DNA from: Actinomadura rifamycini DSM 43936 | GTDB lineage: Bacteria > Actinomycetota > Actinomycetes > Streptosporangiales > Streptosporangiaceae | Assembly (NCBI RefSeq): GCF_000425065.1 | Contig: NZ_AULB01000015.1 | Span: 1 to 64,000, forward strand | Direction: 5' to 3' | Length of the DNA: 64,000 bases | Shown: piece after piece, positions 51,007 through 59,134 of the stretch | How positions within the stretch are numbered: the stretch's first letter is position 1 | Layout: every line of letters begins with the position of its first letter | Program-made: the position numbers and the translations under genes | Notes under the pieces: model-generated | Seen by the model: only the letters and a program-made list of their open reading frames with translations | Databases searched by the model: none | What the model was told of the DNA's origin: nothing

Positions 51007-52388
51007 AGCGAGGGTTCCTGCGCCGGCGGGCGTCCCGCCCCGCCGCGGCCGCGCTCGCGGCCGTCCTGCTCGCCGCCGGGTGCGGGACGGACGCCGAACG
51101 GCACGAGCTGGCGGACGTCGTCCGCGCCGGCCCCGTCGACGACCTCGGGCTGCGCACCGGCAAGCCGTACGACGGGACGAAGATCCGGCTGCTGATCTGC
51201 TGCAACACCGCCGCCCAGTTCCTCGCCATGCAGGACCGGACGGGCACGGAGTTCACGAAGCGGACCGGCATCGAGGTCGAGTGGGCGAACATCCCGTACG
51301 AGTCGTTCCTGCAGAAGATCGTCGCCGAGAGCGCGCTCGGCACCGGCACCTACGACCTGGTCGCCTGGACGGACGCGTTCGGCGCGTCCGTCCGGCTCGG
51401 CGTGCAGCCGCTCGACGGGGTGATGGAGCGGGCGGGCATGACGCTCGAGGACTACCCGCCGCCGTTCCGGGAGGCCGCCACCGCCGGGGACCCGGGGACG
51501 ACGTACGGGCTGCCGGTCCGCGGGTACGCGTACTCGCTGTACTACCGGCAGGACGTCTACGAGAAGTTCGGGTTCGAGCCGCCGGAGACCTGGAACGAGT
51601 ACCTCGGGCAGCTCGACGAGCTGAAGGAGTCGAGCCCGCGGCACCCGATCGCCGGGCAGTACGGGCGCGGCAGCGGCCAGAACCTGTTCACGTGGCTGTC
51701 GATGCTGTGGAGCAACGGCGGCGAGCTGTTCGACGAGGACGGGAACGTGGCGTTCACGAGCCCGCAGGGCGTCCAGGCCACCGAGAAGTACATCGAGATG
51801 ATCCGCAAGGGGTACAGCCCGCCCGCGTCGGCGAACTGGACCGAGACCGAGGCCACGCAGTCGATGGAGCAGGGCCACGCGGACACCGTCCTGACCTGGA
51901 CCTGGCAGTACGACGACTTCACGAACCCGGAGAAGGTGAAGCCGGAGGTCGCGGAGAACATCCGGGCCGCGCAGCTCCCCGGCTGGGAGGGCAAGGAGCG
52001 CGCGTCCTACGGCATGACGTGGCTGATGGGCGTGCTGCGCAGCTCCGAGAAGCAGGGCGCGGCGTGGGAGTACCTCAAGTGGGTCTCCAACGCGAAGACC
52101 GAGCGGGCCATCGCGCTCGACAAGTCGAAGCCCGAGCAGGCCACGGGCATCACCGTCCACACCTCGAACATGCTCGACCCCGAGGTCAACGAGGTGAACG
52201 GCGGCATCCCGAAGCTCCAGTACGAGGCGCTGCGCACCGGCCGCGTCATCCCGACCTCGATCAACTGGCCGCAGATCCAGGACACCATCGAGGTCGCGAT
52301 CAACAAGATGGCGCACGGCGCCGACGTCCGGTCCGAGCTGCGGAGCGCCGCCGCCCGCATCAAGAAGATCGAGGAGACCGGTGGCTGA
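51003..52388 (+). CDS. ABC extracellular solute-binding lipoprotein
   Basis: 461 residues from GTG. Lipoprotein signal with lipobox LAAGC (Cys about 27). The mature part is a family 1 (sugar-type) binding protein: FTKRTGIEVEWANIPYESFLQKIV, YDLVAWTDAFG, GLPVRGYAYSLYYRQDVYEKFG, ETWNEYLGQL. Captures the substrate outside the cell for the two permeases. Adjacent acidic/aromatic residues would suit a polyhydroxylated ligand, but the ligand is unknown. Confidence 0.92.
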   Translation: MKRGFLRRRASRPAAAALAAVLLAAGCGTDAERHELADVVRAGPVDDLGLRTGKPYDGTKIRLLICCNTAAQFLAMQDRTGTEFTKRTGIEVEWANIPYESFLQKIVAESALGTGTYDLVAWTDAFGASVRLGVQPLDGVMERAGMTLEDYPPPFREAATAGDPGTTYGLPVRGYAYSLYYRQDVYEKFGFEPPETWNEYLGQLDELKESSPRHPIAGQYGRGSGQNLFTWLSMLWSNGGELFDEDGNVAFTSPQGVQATEKYIEMIRKGYSPPASANWTETEATQSMEQGHADTVLTWTWQYDDFTNPEKVKPEVAENIRAAQLPGWEGKERASYGMTWLMGVLRSSEKQGAAWEYLKWVSNAKTERAIALDKSKPEQATGITVHTSNMLDPEVNEVNGGIPKLQYEALRTGRVIPTSINWPQIQDTIEVAINKMAHGADVRSELRSAAARIKKIEETGG

Positions 52389-53418
52389 CACGCCGACCCC
52401 GAACGAGACCGGCCTGCAGGAGGTCGCGTACGCGCCGTACCGCGACCCCGAGGAGTTCATCACCGAGTGGACCGACCGCATCTGGGTGCGGCGCGGCGTC
52501 GGGCTGATCCGCGAGAACTACGCGGCCGACTCGGTCGTCCACGGCGCCTACGGGACCGTGCGCGGCGTCGAGCCCGTCGTGGCGTCCACCCTGCAGAAGA
52601 TCAGCGCGTTCCCCGACCGGGTCGGGCAGGCCGACGACGTCGTGTGGGAGGCGCGCGGCGACGACGCGTTCGTCAGCTCGCACCGCGTGTTCAGCGCGGG
52701 CACCCACACGGGCGTCTCGCCCTACGGCCCGCCGACGCACCGCCCGTTCGTCTCCCGCACGATCGCCACCTGCCTGTACCGGCGCGGCGTGATGGAGGAG
52801 GAGTGGGTCGTGCGGGACGAGCTCGCGGTCGTCCGGCAGCTCGGCCTCGACCCGGACGCCGTCGCGCGGGGCGTCGCGTTCCCGGCGGGCGGCGGGCGCA
52901 TCCTCGGCGACCCGCCCGCCGACCCGCTGGCGTGCGGCGACTCGGGGCCGCGCCCGGCTGGCGGGGCGCGGCGCGGCGAGTGCGAGCACGTCCTCGGGCT
53001 GATCGAGGACGTGTGGAACGGGCGGCGGCTCGACCGCGTCACCGACTTCGTCGCCCGCGACGTCACCTGCCACACCACCGGGCACCGCGACGTGATCCGC
53101 CCGGACGGCTACCAGCGCGCGCTCCTCGGCCTGCTCGCGCCCTTCCCGGACGCCCGGGTGGAGGTGCGGGACGTCGCCGCGCACGACTCGGCGGCGCACG
53201 GCGGCGTGCGGGTCGGCGTCGTGTGGTTCCTGCGCGGCACGTACGGCGGGACGCCCGCGTACGGGGCGCCGACGGGCTCGCCCGTCGAGGTGCTCGGCGC
53301 GTCCCAGTTCCTGTTCCGCGGCGGACGGATCGTCCGGGAATGGCGGATCTACGACGAGATATCCGTGCGCGCGCAGATCGCGCACGCCCGCGGCGACGAA
53401 CCGTCCCCGGCGAACTGA
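52381..53418 (+). CDS. double SnoaL/NTF2-domain protein
   Basis: 345 residues from GTG overlapping the binding-protein stop. Two NTF2-like domains: residues about 20-160 (FITEWTDRIWVRRGVGLIRENYAADSVVHGAYG, VSSHRVFSAGTHTG, FVSRTIATCLYRRGVMEEEWVVRDELAVV) and about 195-330 (VLGLIEDVWNGRRLDRVTDFVARDVTCHTTG, FLFRGGRIVREWRIYDEISV). SnoaL-like ester cyclases and dehydratases share this fold. Related in plan to the double-NTF2 protein at 54861. Confidence 0.82.
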   Translation: MADTPTPNETGLQEVAYAPYRDPEEFITEWTDRIWVRRGVGLIRENYAADSVVHGAYGTVRGVEPVVASTLQKISAFPDRVGQADDVVWEARGDDAFVSSHRVFSAGTHTGVSPYGPPTHRPFVSRTIATCLYRRGVMEEEWVVRDELAVVRQLGLDPDAVARGVAFPAGGGRILGDPPADPLACGDSGPRPAGGARRGECEHVLGLIEDVWNGRRLDRVTDFVARDVTCHTTGHRDVIRPDGYQRALLGLLAPFPDARVEVRDVAAHDSAAHGGVRVGVVWFLRGTYGGTPAYGAPTGSPVEVLGASQFLFRGGRIVREWRIYDEISVRAQIAHARGDEPSPAN

Positions 53419-53424
53419 CCCGCA

Positions 53425-53479
53425 CCGCTTCCTGCCCGCTCCCTGCCCGCTTCCTGCCCGCTTTCTGCCCGCTTTCTGC
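53425..53479. repeat. five tandem 11-bp repeats
   Basis: Five contiguous copies of CCGCTTCCTGC with one- or two-base changes (C or T in the middle) between the NTF2 gene and hisD-like gene 2. Pyrimidine-rich; the following GAAAGG is the ribosome site. Could modulate transcript structure or copy number could vary. Confidence 0.7.
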
Positions 53480-53509
53480 TTCGTCCCCTTCTTTCCGAAA
53501 GGTTGATCC

Positions 53510-54826
53510 ATGCGTTTCTCTCCCGCCCGGCTCGCCGAGCTCGAAGGGTCCTACCGGATCCTCAAGGCGCCGGGCTCCACGCGTCCGGCGGCGCAGACCG
53601 ACCCGGCCGTCGCCGAACGGGTGTCGTCGATGCTCGCCGACATCGAGGCCGGCGGCCTGGACGCCGTCCTGCGGTACGCGCGGGAGCTGGACGGCTGGGA
53701 CCGGCCGGACGTCGAGGTGTCCGGCGCCGACCTCGCCCGCAGCGGCGACGCGCTCCCGCCCGGGCTGCGGGACGCGCTGGCGCTCGGCGTCGAGCGGACC
53801 GCGGCGTTCGCCCGGGAGCAGCGCGCCCGGCTGACCGACTTCGAGACCGAGCTGGCGCCCGGCCTGGTCGCCGGGCAGCGGTACGTGCCGGTGCAGCGCG
53901 TCGGCGCGTACCTGCCCGCGGGCCGGTTCCCGCTGCTGGCCGGGGCCTGCATGACGGTCGGCGTCGCCAAGACCGCCGGCGTCGGGACGGTCGTGGCGTG
54001 CACCCCGCCGCGCCCGGACGGCAGCGCGGACCCGGCCGTCCTGTACGCGGCGCACCTGTCGGGCGCCGACCGCGTGTTCGTGCTCGGCGGCGTCCAGGCG
54101 CTCGCCGCGATGGCGTTCGGGCTGCTCGGCGAGGCGCCCGTCGACATGCTCGTCGGCCCCGGCAACGCGTACGTGGCGGAGGCGAAGCGGCAGCTGTTCG
54201 GGACGGTCGCGATCGACCTGCTCGCCGGGCCGTCCGAGGTCGCGGTGCTCGCCGACGACACCGCCGACGCCGAGCTCGTCGCCGCCGACCTGCTCGGGCA
54301 GGCCGAGCACGGCACCGAGTCCCCGGCGGCGCTCGTCACGACGTCCGAGCGGCTCGGGCTGGCGGTCGTCGCGGAGGCGGAGCGGCAGCTCGCGGCGCTG
54401 AAGACCCGCGACATCGCCGGGCCCGCCTGGCGCGACTTCGGGTCGGTGACCTGGGCCGCGGACGAGGCGACCGCGGTGGCGCTGATGGACGACCTCGCCC
54501 CCGAGCACCTCGAGATCCTCACCGCCGACGACGACCGGTACCTGGACGCCCTGCACAACTACGGGTCGGCGTTCCTCGGGCCGTGGAGCACCGTCGCGTA
54601 CTCCGACAAGGGCATGGCGGGCACCAACCACGTGCTGCCGACGGCGGGCGGTGCGCGGCACAGCGCCGGGCTGTCGGTGTCGCGGTTCCTCAAGCCGCTG
54701 ACCTACCAGCGCGCCGCGCGCGAGGCGACCCCGCTGCTGGCCGAGGCCGTCGAGGTGATCTCCTCGTACGAGGGGATGGCCGCGCACGGCGCGACCGCGA
54801 CGCTCCGGCTCGCCCGGTACCGCTGA
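53510..54826 (+). CDS. histidinol-dehydrogenase-family enzyme, second paralogue
   Basis: 438 residues. Conserved HisD residues: QAEHGTESPA (Gln, His), APEHLEIL (Glu, His), SDKGMAGTNHVLPT (Asp) and YEGMAAHGATATL (last His), plus VGPGNAYVAEAKRQLFG and LAGPSEV cofactor regions. Its binding-region loops differ from the paralogue at 44565, so it may oxidise a second alcohol of the same pathway. No his operon nearby. It follows the double-NTF2 gene in the right operon. Confidence 0.85.
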   Translation: MRFSPARLAELEGSYRILKAPGSTRPAAQTDPAVAERVSSMLADIEAGGLDAVLRYARELDGWDRPDVEVSGADLARSGDALPPGLRDALALGVERTAAFAREQRARLTDFETELAPGLVAGQRYVPVQRVGAYLPAGRFPLLAGACMTVGVAKTAGVGTVVACTPPRPDGSADPAVLYAAHLSGADRVFVLGGVQALAAMAFGLLGEAPVDMLVGPGNAYVAEAKRQLFGTVAIDLLAGPSEVAVLADDTADAELVAADLLGQAEHGTESPAALVTTSERLGLAVVAEAERQLAALKTRDIAGPAWRDFGSVTWAADEATAVALMDDLAPEHLEILTADDDRYLDALHNYGSAFLGPWSTVAYSDKGMAGTNHVLPTAGGARHSAGLSVSRFLKPLTYQRAAREATPLLAEAVEVISSYEGMAAHGATATLRLARYR

Positions 54827-54860
54827 ACCCGTCCTCGAACGACACGAAAGGCAGACGAAC

Positions 54861-56084
54861 ATGGCGGACGACGAGCGCCGCGACGAACGGAACGACGAAC
54901 AGGCCGGCGGCGGGCCGGCGCCGGCGGGCTCCGGCGGGCGGATCCCCGACCGGGCGCCGGGCGCGGCGGTGGCGATGTCCGCGCCGGTCCCGCGGACCAT
55001 GCCGTCCGACTTCCGCATCTCGCTGCGGCCCGGCCACGGCGCGGACGTCCCGGGGACGGTGCACGGCGCGCGGCGGCAGCCGCTGCGCGGGTTCGAGGAC
55101 GCCTACACCGACATCGTCGACTACATCGTGCGGATCACCCACCGCATCTGGGAGGACCAGGACGTCGGCTACATCTACGACACCTACAGCCCCGGCTGCC
55201 GCCTCTACGACGACACCGGGTTCAAGTACGGCGTCGAGCAGCTGGTGACGGGAACGATCCAGAGCATCAACGCCTTCCCCGACTGCCGGCACTACGCCGA
55301 CGACGTGATCTGGGCGGGCGACGAGGACCACGGGTTCGTCACGTCGCACCGCGCGATCAACATCGGGCACCACACCGGCCCGTGGCGCTGGAGCCCGCCG
55401 ACCGGGCGCCGCATGGAGACGTGGGTGATCGCGAACTGCGTCGTCCGGGAGAACGAGATCTACGAGGAGTGGGTCCTCTACAACACGGCCGCGAAGCTCG
55501 CGCAGCTCGGCATCGACGTGCGGGAGGCCGCCCGGATCTACGGCAACGAGGGCGGCGTCGCGCCGCTCGGCGAGCGCGGCGTCACCGAGGTCGAGCGCCT
55601 GGCGGGCGGCCGCCGCCCGCAGCCGTACCCGGCGGCGGACCCGCGCGCCGGGTTCGACCTGGAGCACACCGTCCGCGCCCTGTTCCACGACACCTACAAC
55701 CGGCGCGACCTCAGCGCGGTCGACCGCGCGTACGCGCCGAACGTCCGCTGGCACGGGGCGTCGAACCGGTCCGGGTACGGGCGCGCGGACGTCCGCGGGA
55801 TGGCGCGGAACCTGCTCGCCACGTTCCCCGACCTGGGGATGCAGGTCGACGAGGTGTACTGGATGGGCAACGACCGCGACGGGTACGCGGCGTCCGTCCG
55901 GTGGACGGCGGCGGGCACGCACCGCGGCCACGGCCTGTACGGGCGCCCGACCGGACGGCGCGTCCACCTGTGGGGCATCTCGCAGCTGTACTTCTCCGGC
56001 GGCCGCATCGTCGAGGAGTGGACGCTGTTCAACGAGTTCGACGTCCTCGCGCAGCTCCTGCGCGACGACCCGCCCGCGGCCTGA
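54861..56084 (+). CDS. double SnoaL/NTF2-domain protein
   Basis: 407 residues. A polar 50-residue start precedes two NTF2-like domains: about 80-240 (DIVDYIVRITHRIWEDQDVGYIYDTYSP, GFVTSHRAINIGHHTGPWRWSPP) and about 260-400 (VRALFHDTYNRRDLSAVDRAYAPNVRWHGA, RTGRRVHLWGISQLYFSGGRIVEEWTLFNEFDVL-like end). Clear relative of the product at 52381, with the same motif order, so the two probably form a heteromer or work on successive intermediates. ATG follows GAAAGGCAG. Confidence 0.82.
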   Translation: MADDERRDERNDEQAGGGPAPAGSGGRIPDRAPGAAVAMSAPVPRTMPSDFRISLRPGHGADVPGTVHGARRQPLRGFEDAYTDIVDYIVRITHRIWEDQDVGYIYDTYSPGCRLYDDTGFKYGVEQLVTGTIQSINAFPDCRHYADDVIWAGDEDHGFVTSHRAINIGHHTGPWRWSPPTGRRMETWVIANCVVRENEIYEEWVLYNTAAKLAQLGIDVREAARIYGNEGGVAPLGERGVTEVERLAGGRRPQPYPAADPRAGFDLEHTVRALFHDTYNRRDLSAVDRAYAPNVRWHGASNRSGYGRADVRGMARNLLATFPDLGMQVDEVYWMGNDRDGYAASVRWTAAGTHRGHGLYGRPTGRRVHLWGISQLYFSGGRIVEEWTLFNEFDVLAQLLRDDPPAA

Positions 56085-56097
56085 CCGCCGTGCACCG

Positions 56098-56901
56098 GTG
56101 CCGGACATGACGCGGATCGTCTGCGCGCAGCTCGCCCCGGTCGTCGGCGACCTGCGCGGCAACCGGGCGCGGTCGGCGGCGGCGGTGCGGGACGCCGCCG
56201 CGCTCGGCGCGCACGTCATCGTGCTGCCCGAGCTGGTGACCTCCGGGTACGTGTTCGCGTCCGCCGCCGAGGCCGCGTCCGTCGCGATCACCCCGGCCGA
56301 CCCGGTCTTCGGGGCGTGGGCGGACGCGGCGGGCGGCGCCGTGGTCGTCGGCGGGTTCTGCGAGCGGGGCCCGGACGGGCGCCTGTACAACAGCGCCGCC
56401 GTCGTCGACCGCGGCGCGGTCGCCGCCGTCTACCGCAAGACGCACCTGTGGGACACCGAGCAGCGGGTGTTCGCGGCGGGCGACCGCCCGGTCCCGGTCG
56501 TCCGGACGTCGGCCGGGCCGATCGGCGTCCCGATCTGCTACGACCTGGAGTTCCCGGAGGTGGTGCGGGCGCTCGCGCTCGGCGGGGCGCGGCTGCTCGC
56601 GGCGCCGGTGAACTGGCCGCTGGTGGACCGCCCGGCGGGCGAGCGGCCGCCGGAGGCGGTGATCGCGATGGCCGCCGCCCGCGTCAACCGGGTGTTCGTC
56701 GCGTGCTGCGACCGGACGGGCGACGAGCGCGGCGTCGCCTGGACGGGCGGCACCGTGATCGTCGGCGCGGACGGCTGGCCGCTCGCGACGCCCGGCCCGT
56801 CCGGGTTCGCGGTCGCGGACGTCGACCTGGCGGACGCGGCCGACAAGACCGCGAGCCCCCGCAACGACCTGCTGGGCGACCGGCGCCCCGAGCTCTACTG
56901 A
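56098..56901 (+). CDS. carbon-nitrogen hydrolase (nitrilase superfamily)
   Basis: 267 residues. Catalytic triad visible: Glu in LPELVTSGY, Lys in YRKTHLWDTE and Cys in PICYDLEFPE, the last followed by the FPE elbow. Resembles omega-amidase/N-carbamoyl amidohydrolase-type members. GTG 56098 or ATG 56107 may start it. It ends the right operon; an amide-releasing step would connect the pathway to nitrogen. Overlaps the convergent methyltransferase by seven bases. Confidence 0.88.
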   Translation: MPDMTRIVCAQLAPVVGDLRGNRARSAAAVRDAAALGAHVIVLPELVTSGYVFASAAEAASVAITPADPVFGAWADAAGGAVVVGGFCERGPDGRLYNSAAVVDRGAVAAVYRKTHLWDTEQRVFAAGDRPVPVVRTSAGPIGVPICYDLEFPEVVRALALGGARLLAAPVNWPLVDRPAGERPPEAVIAMAAARVNRVFVACCDRTGDERGVAWTGGTVIVGADGWPLATPGPSGFAVADVDLADAADKTASPRNDLLGDRRPELY

Positions 56902-57587
56902 CCGCGCGGGTCGGGGATGATCCGGAACGCGACGAACGCCGGGAAGGTGCTCAGGGACGCGTGGTCGTCCGGGTGGCTCTCGGCCATCTCCGGGACGGGC
57001 CGCGGTTCGAGCAGTTCCTCGATGAGGAACCCGGCCCGCCGGAACACGGCGCCGAGGTCGGTGAGGGGCCGCCGCCACGCGCGGATCGGCCAGTCGTGGC
57101 CGTCGCTGAGCGACTCCTCGACCGCCTCGACGTCGAAGTAGGAGCCGCCGCGCCGCCACCACGACATCGCCGGGTGCTCGGTGGACAGGACGACCGCGCC
57201 CGCGGGCGCCAGCACCCGGCGGAACTCGCGGAGCAGCGCGACCGGGTCGTCCAGGTAGTGGACGGCGAGGGCGAGGACGACGAGGTCCACCGAGCCGTCC
57301 GGCACCCAGGCCAGCGGGTCGGCGAGGTCGTGCACCCGCAGGTCGGCGCGGCCGCCCGTCCGCTCCCGGGCCAGCTCGACGAACGTGGGGCTGGCGTCGC
57401 AGCCGAGGACCCGCGCGCCCCGCTCCAGCAGCTCCGCCGCGTACAGGCCGGGGCCGCACGCCGCGTCGAACACCGTCGCGCCCGCGACGTCGCCCGCGAG
57501 CCCGAGCACGGCCGGCCGGTCGTACAGGGCGTTGTAGGCGCTGGTCTCGGCGTGCGCGGCGTATTCGCGGGCGAAGCGTTCGTACAT
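56895..57587 (-). CDS. class I SAM-dependent methyltransferase
   Basis: 230 residues. Methyltransf_11 family: VFDAACGPGLYAAELLERGARVLGCDAS is the SAM motif I region, LADPLAW/VDLVVLALAVHYLDD motif II, FRRVLAPAGAVVLSTEHP motif III. A convergent partner to the nitrilase-type gene. Substrate cannot be predicted; the C-terminal half resembles UbiE/COQ5-like small-molecule methyltransferases. Confidence 0.85.
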   Translation of the reverse strand: MYERFAREYAAHAETSAYNALYDRPAVLGLAGDVAGATVFDAACGPGLYAAELLERGARVLGCDASPTFVELARERTGGRADLRVHDLADPLAWVPDGSVDLVVLALAVHYLDDPVALLREFRRVLAPAGAVVLSTEHPAMSWWRRGGSYFDVEAVEESLSDGHDWPIRAWRRPLTDLGAVFRRAGFLIEELLEPRPVPEMAESHPDDHASLSTFPAFVAFRIIPDPRGQ

Positions 57588-57817
57588 GCCCCGATCATCC
57601 CAGACAAGATCAACCGCACTGTTCGCGCAGGTGGGCCGCGGTACGCGCGCCCCGTGCCCCCGGCGTCGGCACGGCCGCCGCCGCGGCCTCGCCGGACGGG
57701 CGCCGCGGCAGTACGGTGATCGCCGGGAATCCGGGAGAACCGGATGAAACCGTCCGGGCTCGCCGCGGGTCAGATCTCCTGACGCGCGCAGGCGGCGGTC
57801 GGAGGGAGAAGAGAACC

Positions 57818-58636
57818 GTGAGCAGTGCCGACGACCCCACCGACCGGACGTCCACGCCCGGGCCGTACGCCGACCTGTCGCGCGCGCCCCGCCCGCAGCC
57901 GCCCCGCCCCCACCCGAACCGCCCGCACGCCGACCGGGCGGGCGCGCCCCGGCCGTCCGGCGGCGAGTACGCGGGCCCCGCGTGGATCGTCGTCCCGCTG
58001 CGCGCCGTCGCGTTCGTGATCGTCCTGCCGTTCCGGCTGCTGTACGACCTGATCCGGGTGATCGGCAAGGGGCTCGGGTGGGTGCTCGGCGGCATCTGGA
58101 ACGCCCTGTACAGGTGGGTCCTCGCCCCCGTGGGCCGCGCCGTCGCCACGACGCTGCACTACCTGCTCGTCGTCCCGGCGCGGTGGATCTACCGCGCCCT
58201 GCTGACCCCGCTGGGGCACGCGATCGTCGCGGTCCTGAAGTGGATCGGGTGGCTGCTCGACCTGGTGCTGCTGAAGCCGCTCGTCTGGCTGCTGAACGTG
58301 CTGGTCGTGATCCCGGCCGTCTGGCTGTGGAAGTACGTCCTCTACCCGCCGCTCGTGTGGATCGGGAAGGGGTTCCGGGCCCTGGGGCGCGGCATCGCCT
58401 GGATGTGGAACGTCCTGGTCGTGACGCCCTGGGGCTACGCCGCGCGGTTCCTCAAGTGGACGTGGCGGGTGTTCGTCGCGACCCCGTGCTCGTGGCTGTG
58501 GAGGAACGTGCTCAGCCCGGTCGGGCGCGCCGTCGGCGCCGTGCTGAACGTGGTCGTGGGCATTCCGTACCGGGCCGTCCGGCAGGCGCTCCGCGACGTC
58601 CGGCTCTCGCTCCGCCGCATGTTCCGCGGCGTGTAG
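57818..58636 (+). CDS. Trp-rich repetitive membrane protein
   Basis: 272 residues from GTG with GGAGGGAGAAG. Residues 1-52 are Pro/Arg/His-rich. Then about 215 residues of repeated hydrophobic units, roughly 28-33 long, each a helix with Trp at the end: RWVLAPVGRAVATTLHYLLV, RALLTPLGHAIVAVLKWIGW, KYVLYPPLVWIGKGFRALGR, RNVLSPVGRAVGAVLNVVVG. Pro/Gly break each unit. Probably membrane-associated through multiple short or re-entrant segments. No family name known to me; such repeats occur in actinomycetes. Confidence 0.75.
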   Translation: MSSADDPTDRTSTPGPYADLSRAPRPQPPRPHPNRPHADRAGAPRPSGGEYAGPAWIVVPLRAVAFVIVLPFRLLYDLIRVIGKGLGWVLGGIWNALYRWVLAPVGRAVATTLHYLLVVPARWIYRALLTPLGHAIVAVLKWIGWLLDLVLLKPLVWLLNVLVVIPAVWLWKYVLYPPLVWIGKGFRALGRGIAWMWNVLVVTPWGYAARFLKWTWRVFVATPCSWLWRNVLSPVGRAVGAVLNVVVGIPYRAVRQALRDVRLSLRRMFRGV

Positions 58637-58673
58637 GACGCTTCCGGGCGCCCTCCGCCGCCGGGCACGGGAA

Positions 58674-58703
58674 GCGCGCCGGCTCCCGGAGGAACCGGCG
58701 CGC
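58674..58703. terminator. hairpin between convergent genes
   Basis: GCGCGCCGG pairs with CCGGCGCGC across 12 bases, in the 73-base gap between the Trp-rich protein gene and the convergent small gene. No U-tract. Confidence 0.6.
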
Positions 58704-58709
58704 GCCCGA

Positions 58710-58904
58710 TCACTTCTCGGTCTGGTCGGCCTCCGCGCCGCGCCGCTCGTTGCGCTCCCGCATCTTCGCGAGCAGCTCGCGCTTCGCCGCGGCGGCGTCG
58801 TCGCGGTCGCCGGACGTCCGCGCCGCCTCGCCGCGCAGCGCGCGCCGCGAGACGTTGCCGCGCTGGCCGCCGACACCCAGCATGTTGTTGCGCTTCTTGG
58901 CCAT
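58710..58904 (-). CDS. DUF6243-family small basic protein
   Basis: 64 residues from ATG 58904 with GGGAG five bases before. MAKKRNNMLGVGGQRGNVSR is the signature of the DUF6243 family found throughout Streptomyces and relatives. The middle is Arg/Ala/Glu-rich and probably disordered or helical. Function unknown; possibly nucleic-acid associated because of its charge. Confidence 0.85.
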   Translation of the reverse strand: MAKKRNNMLGVGGQRGNVSRRALRGEAARTSGDRDDAAAAKRELLAKMRERNERRGAEADQTEK

Positions 58905-58968
58905 GGTCACTCCCGTGGTTCGTGCTCTGGACAGTGCTGCACGTCCGGCCCCGGGAGCACGGCGGGTC

Positions 58969-59070
58969 TCAGCCGCCGATCACGCTCCGCCCGGACGGGT
59001 CGGCGCGGCGGGGGCGGTACGCCCGGATCGGAAGCGGCCACCATCCGGTGGCCACGGCATTGATCAGCAT
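58969..59070 (-). CDS. 33-codon leaderless ORF
   Basis: ATG 59070 preceded by TAACCT with a six-base gap, the leaderless pattern, and no ribosome site. It encodes 33 residues: a hydrophobic Trp-Trp start (AVATGWWPLPIRAY) then a basic Arg-rich end. Too short for homology. It fills most of the gap between the DUF6243 gene and pyrD, and its promoter would be divergent from that of pyrD. Confidence 0.35.
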   Translation of the reverse strand: MLINAVATGWWPLPIRAYRPRRADPSGRSVIGG

Positions 59071-59134
59071 GGGGCCAGGTTATGCGGCGGCACCCTGAAT
59101 CGTCGACACGAAATCCCTGGGATACTGGCGGGCG

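Noticed and set aside
53425..53479. Possible CRISPR-like array
   Set aside because: 11-base units are contiguous with no spacers, and no cas genes are present.
44565..54826. hisD genes read as histidine biosynthesis
   Set aside because: No other his genes, two paralogues, and linkage to transport and aldolase genes; a catabolic role fits better.
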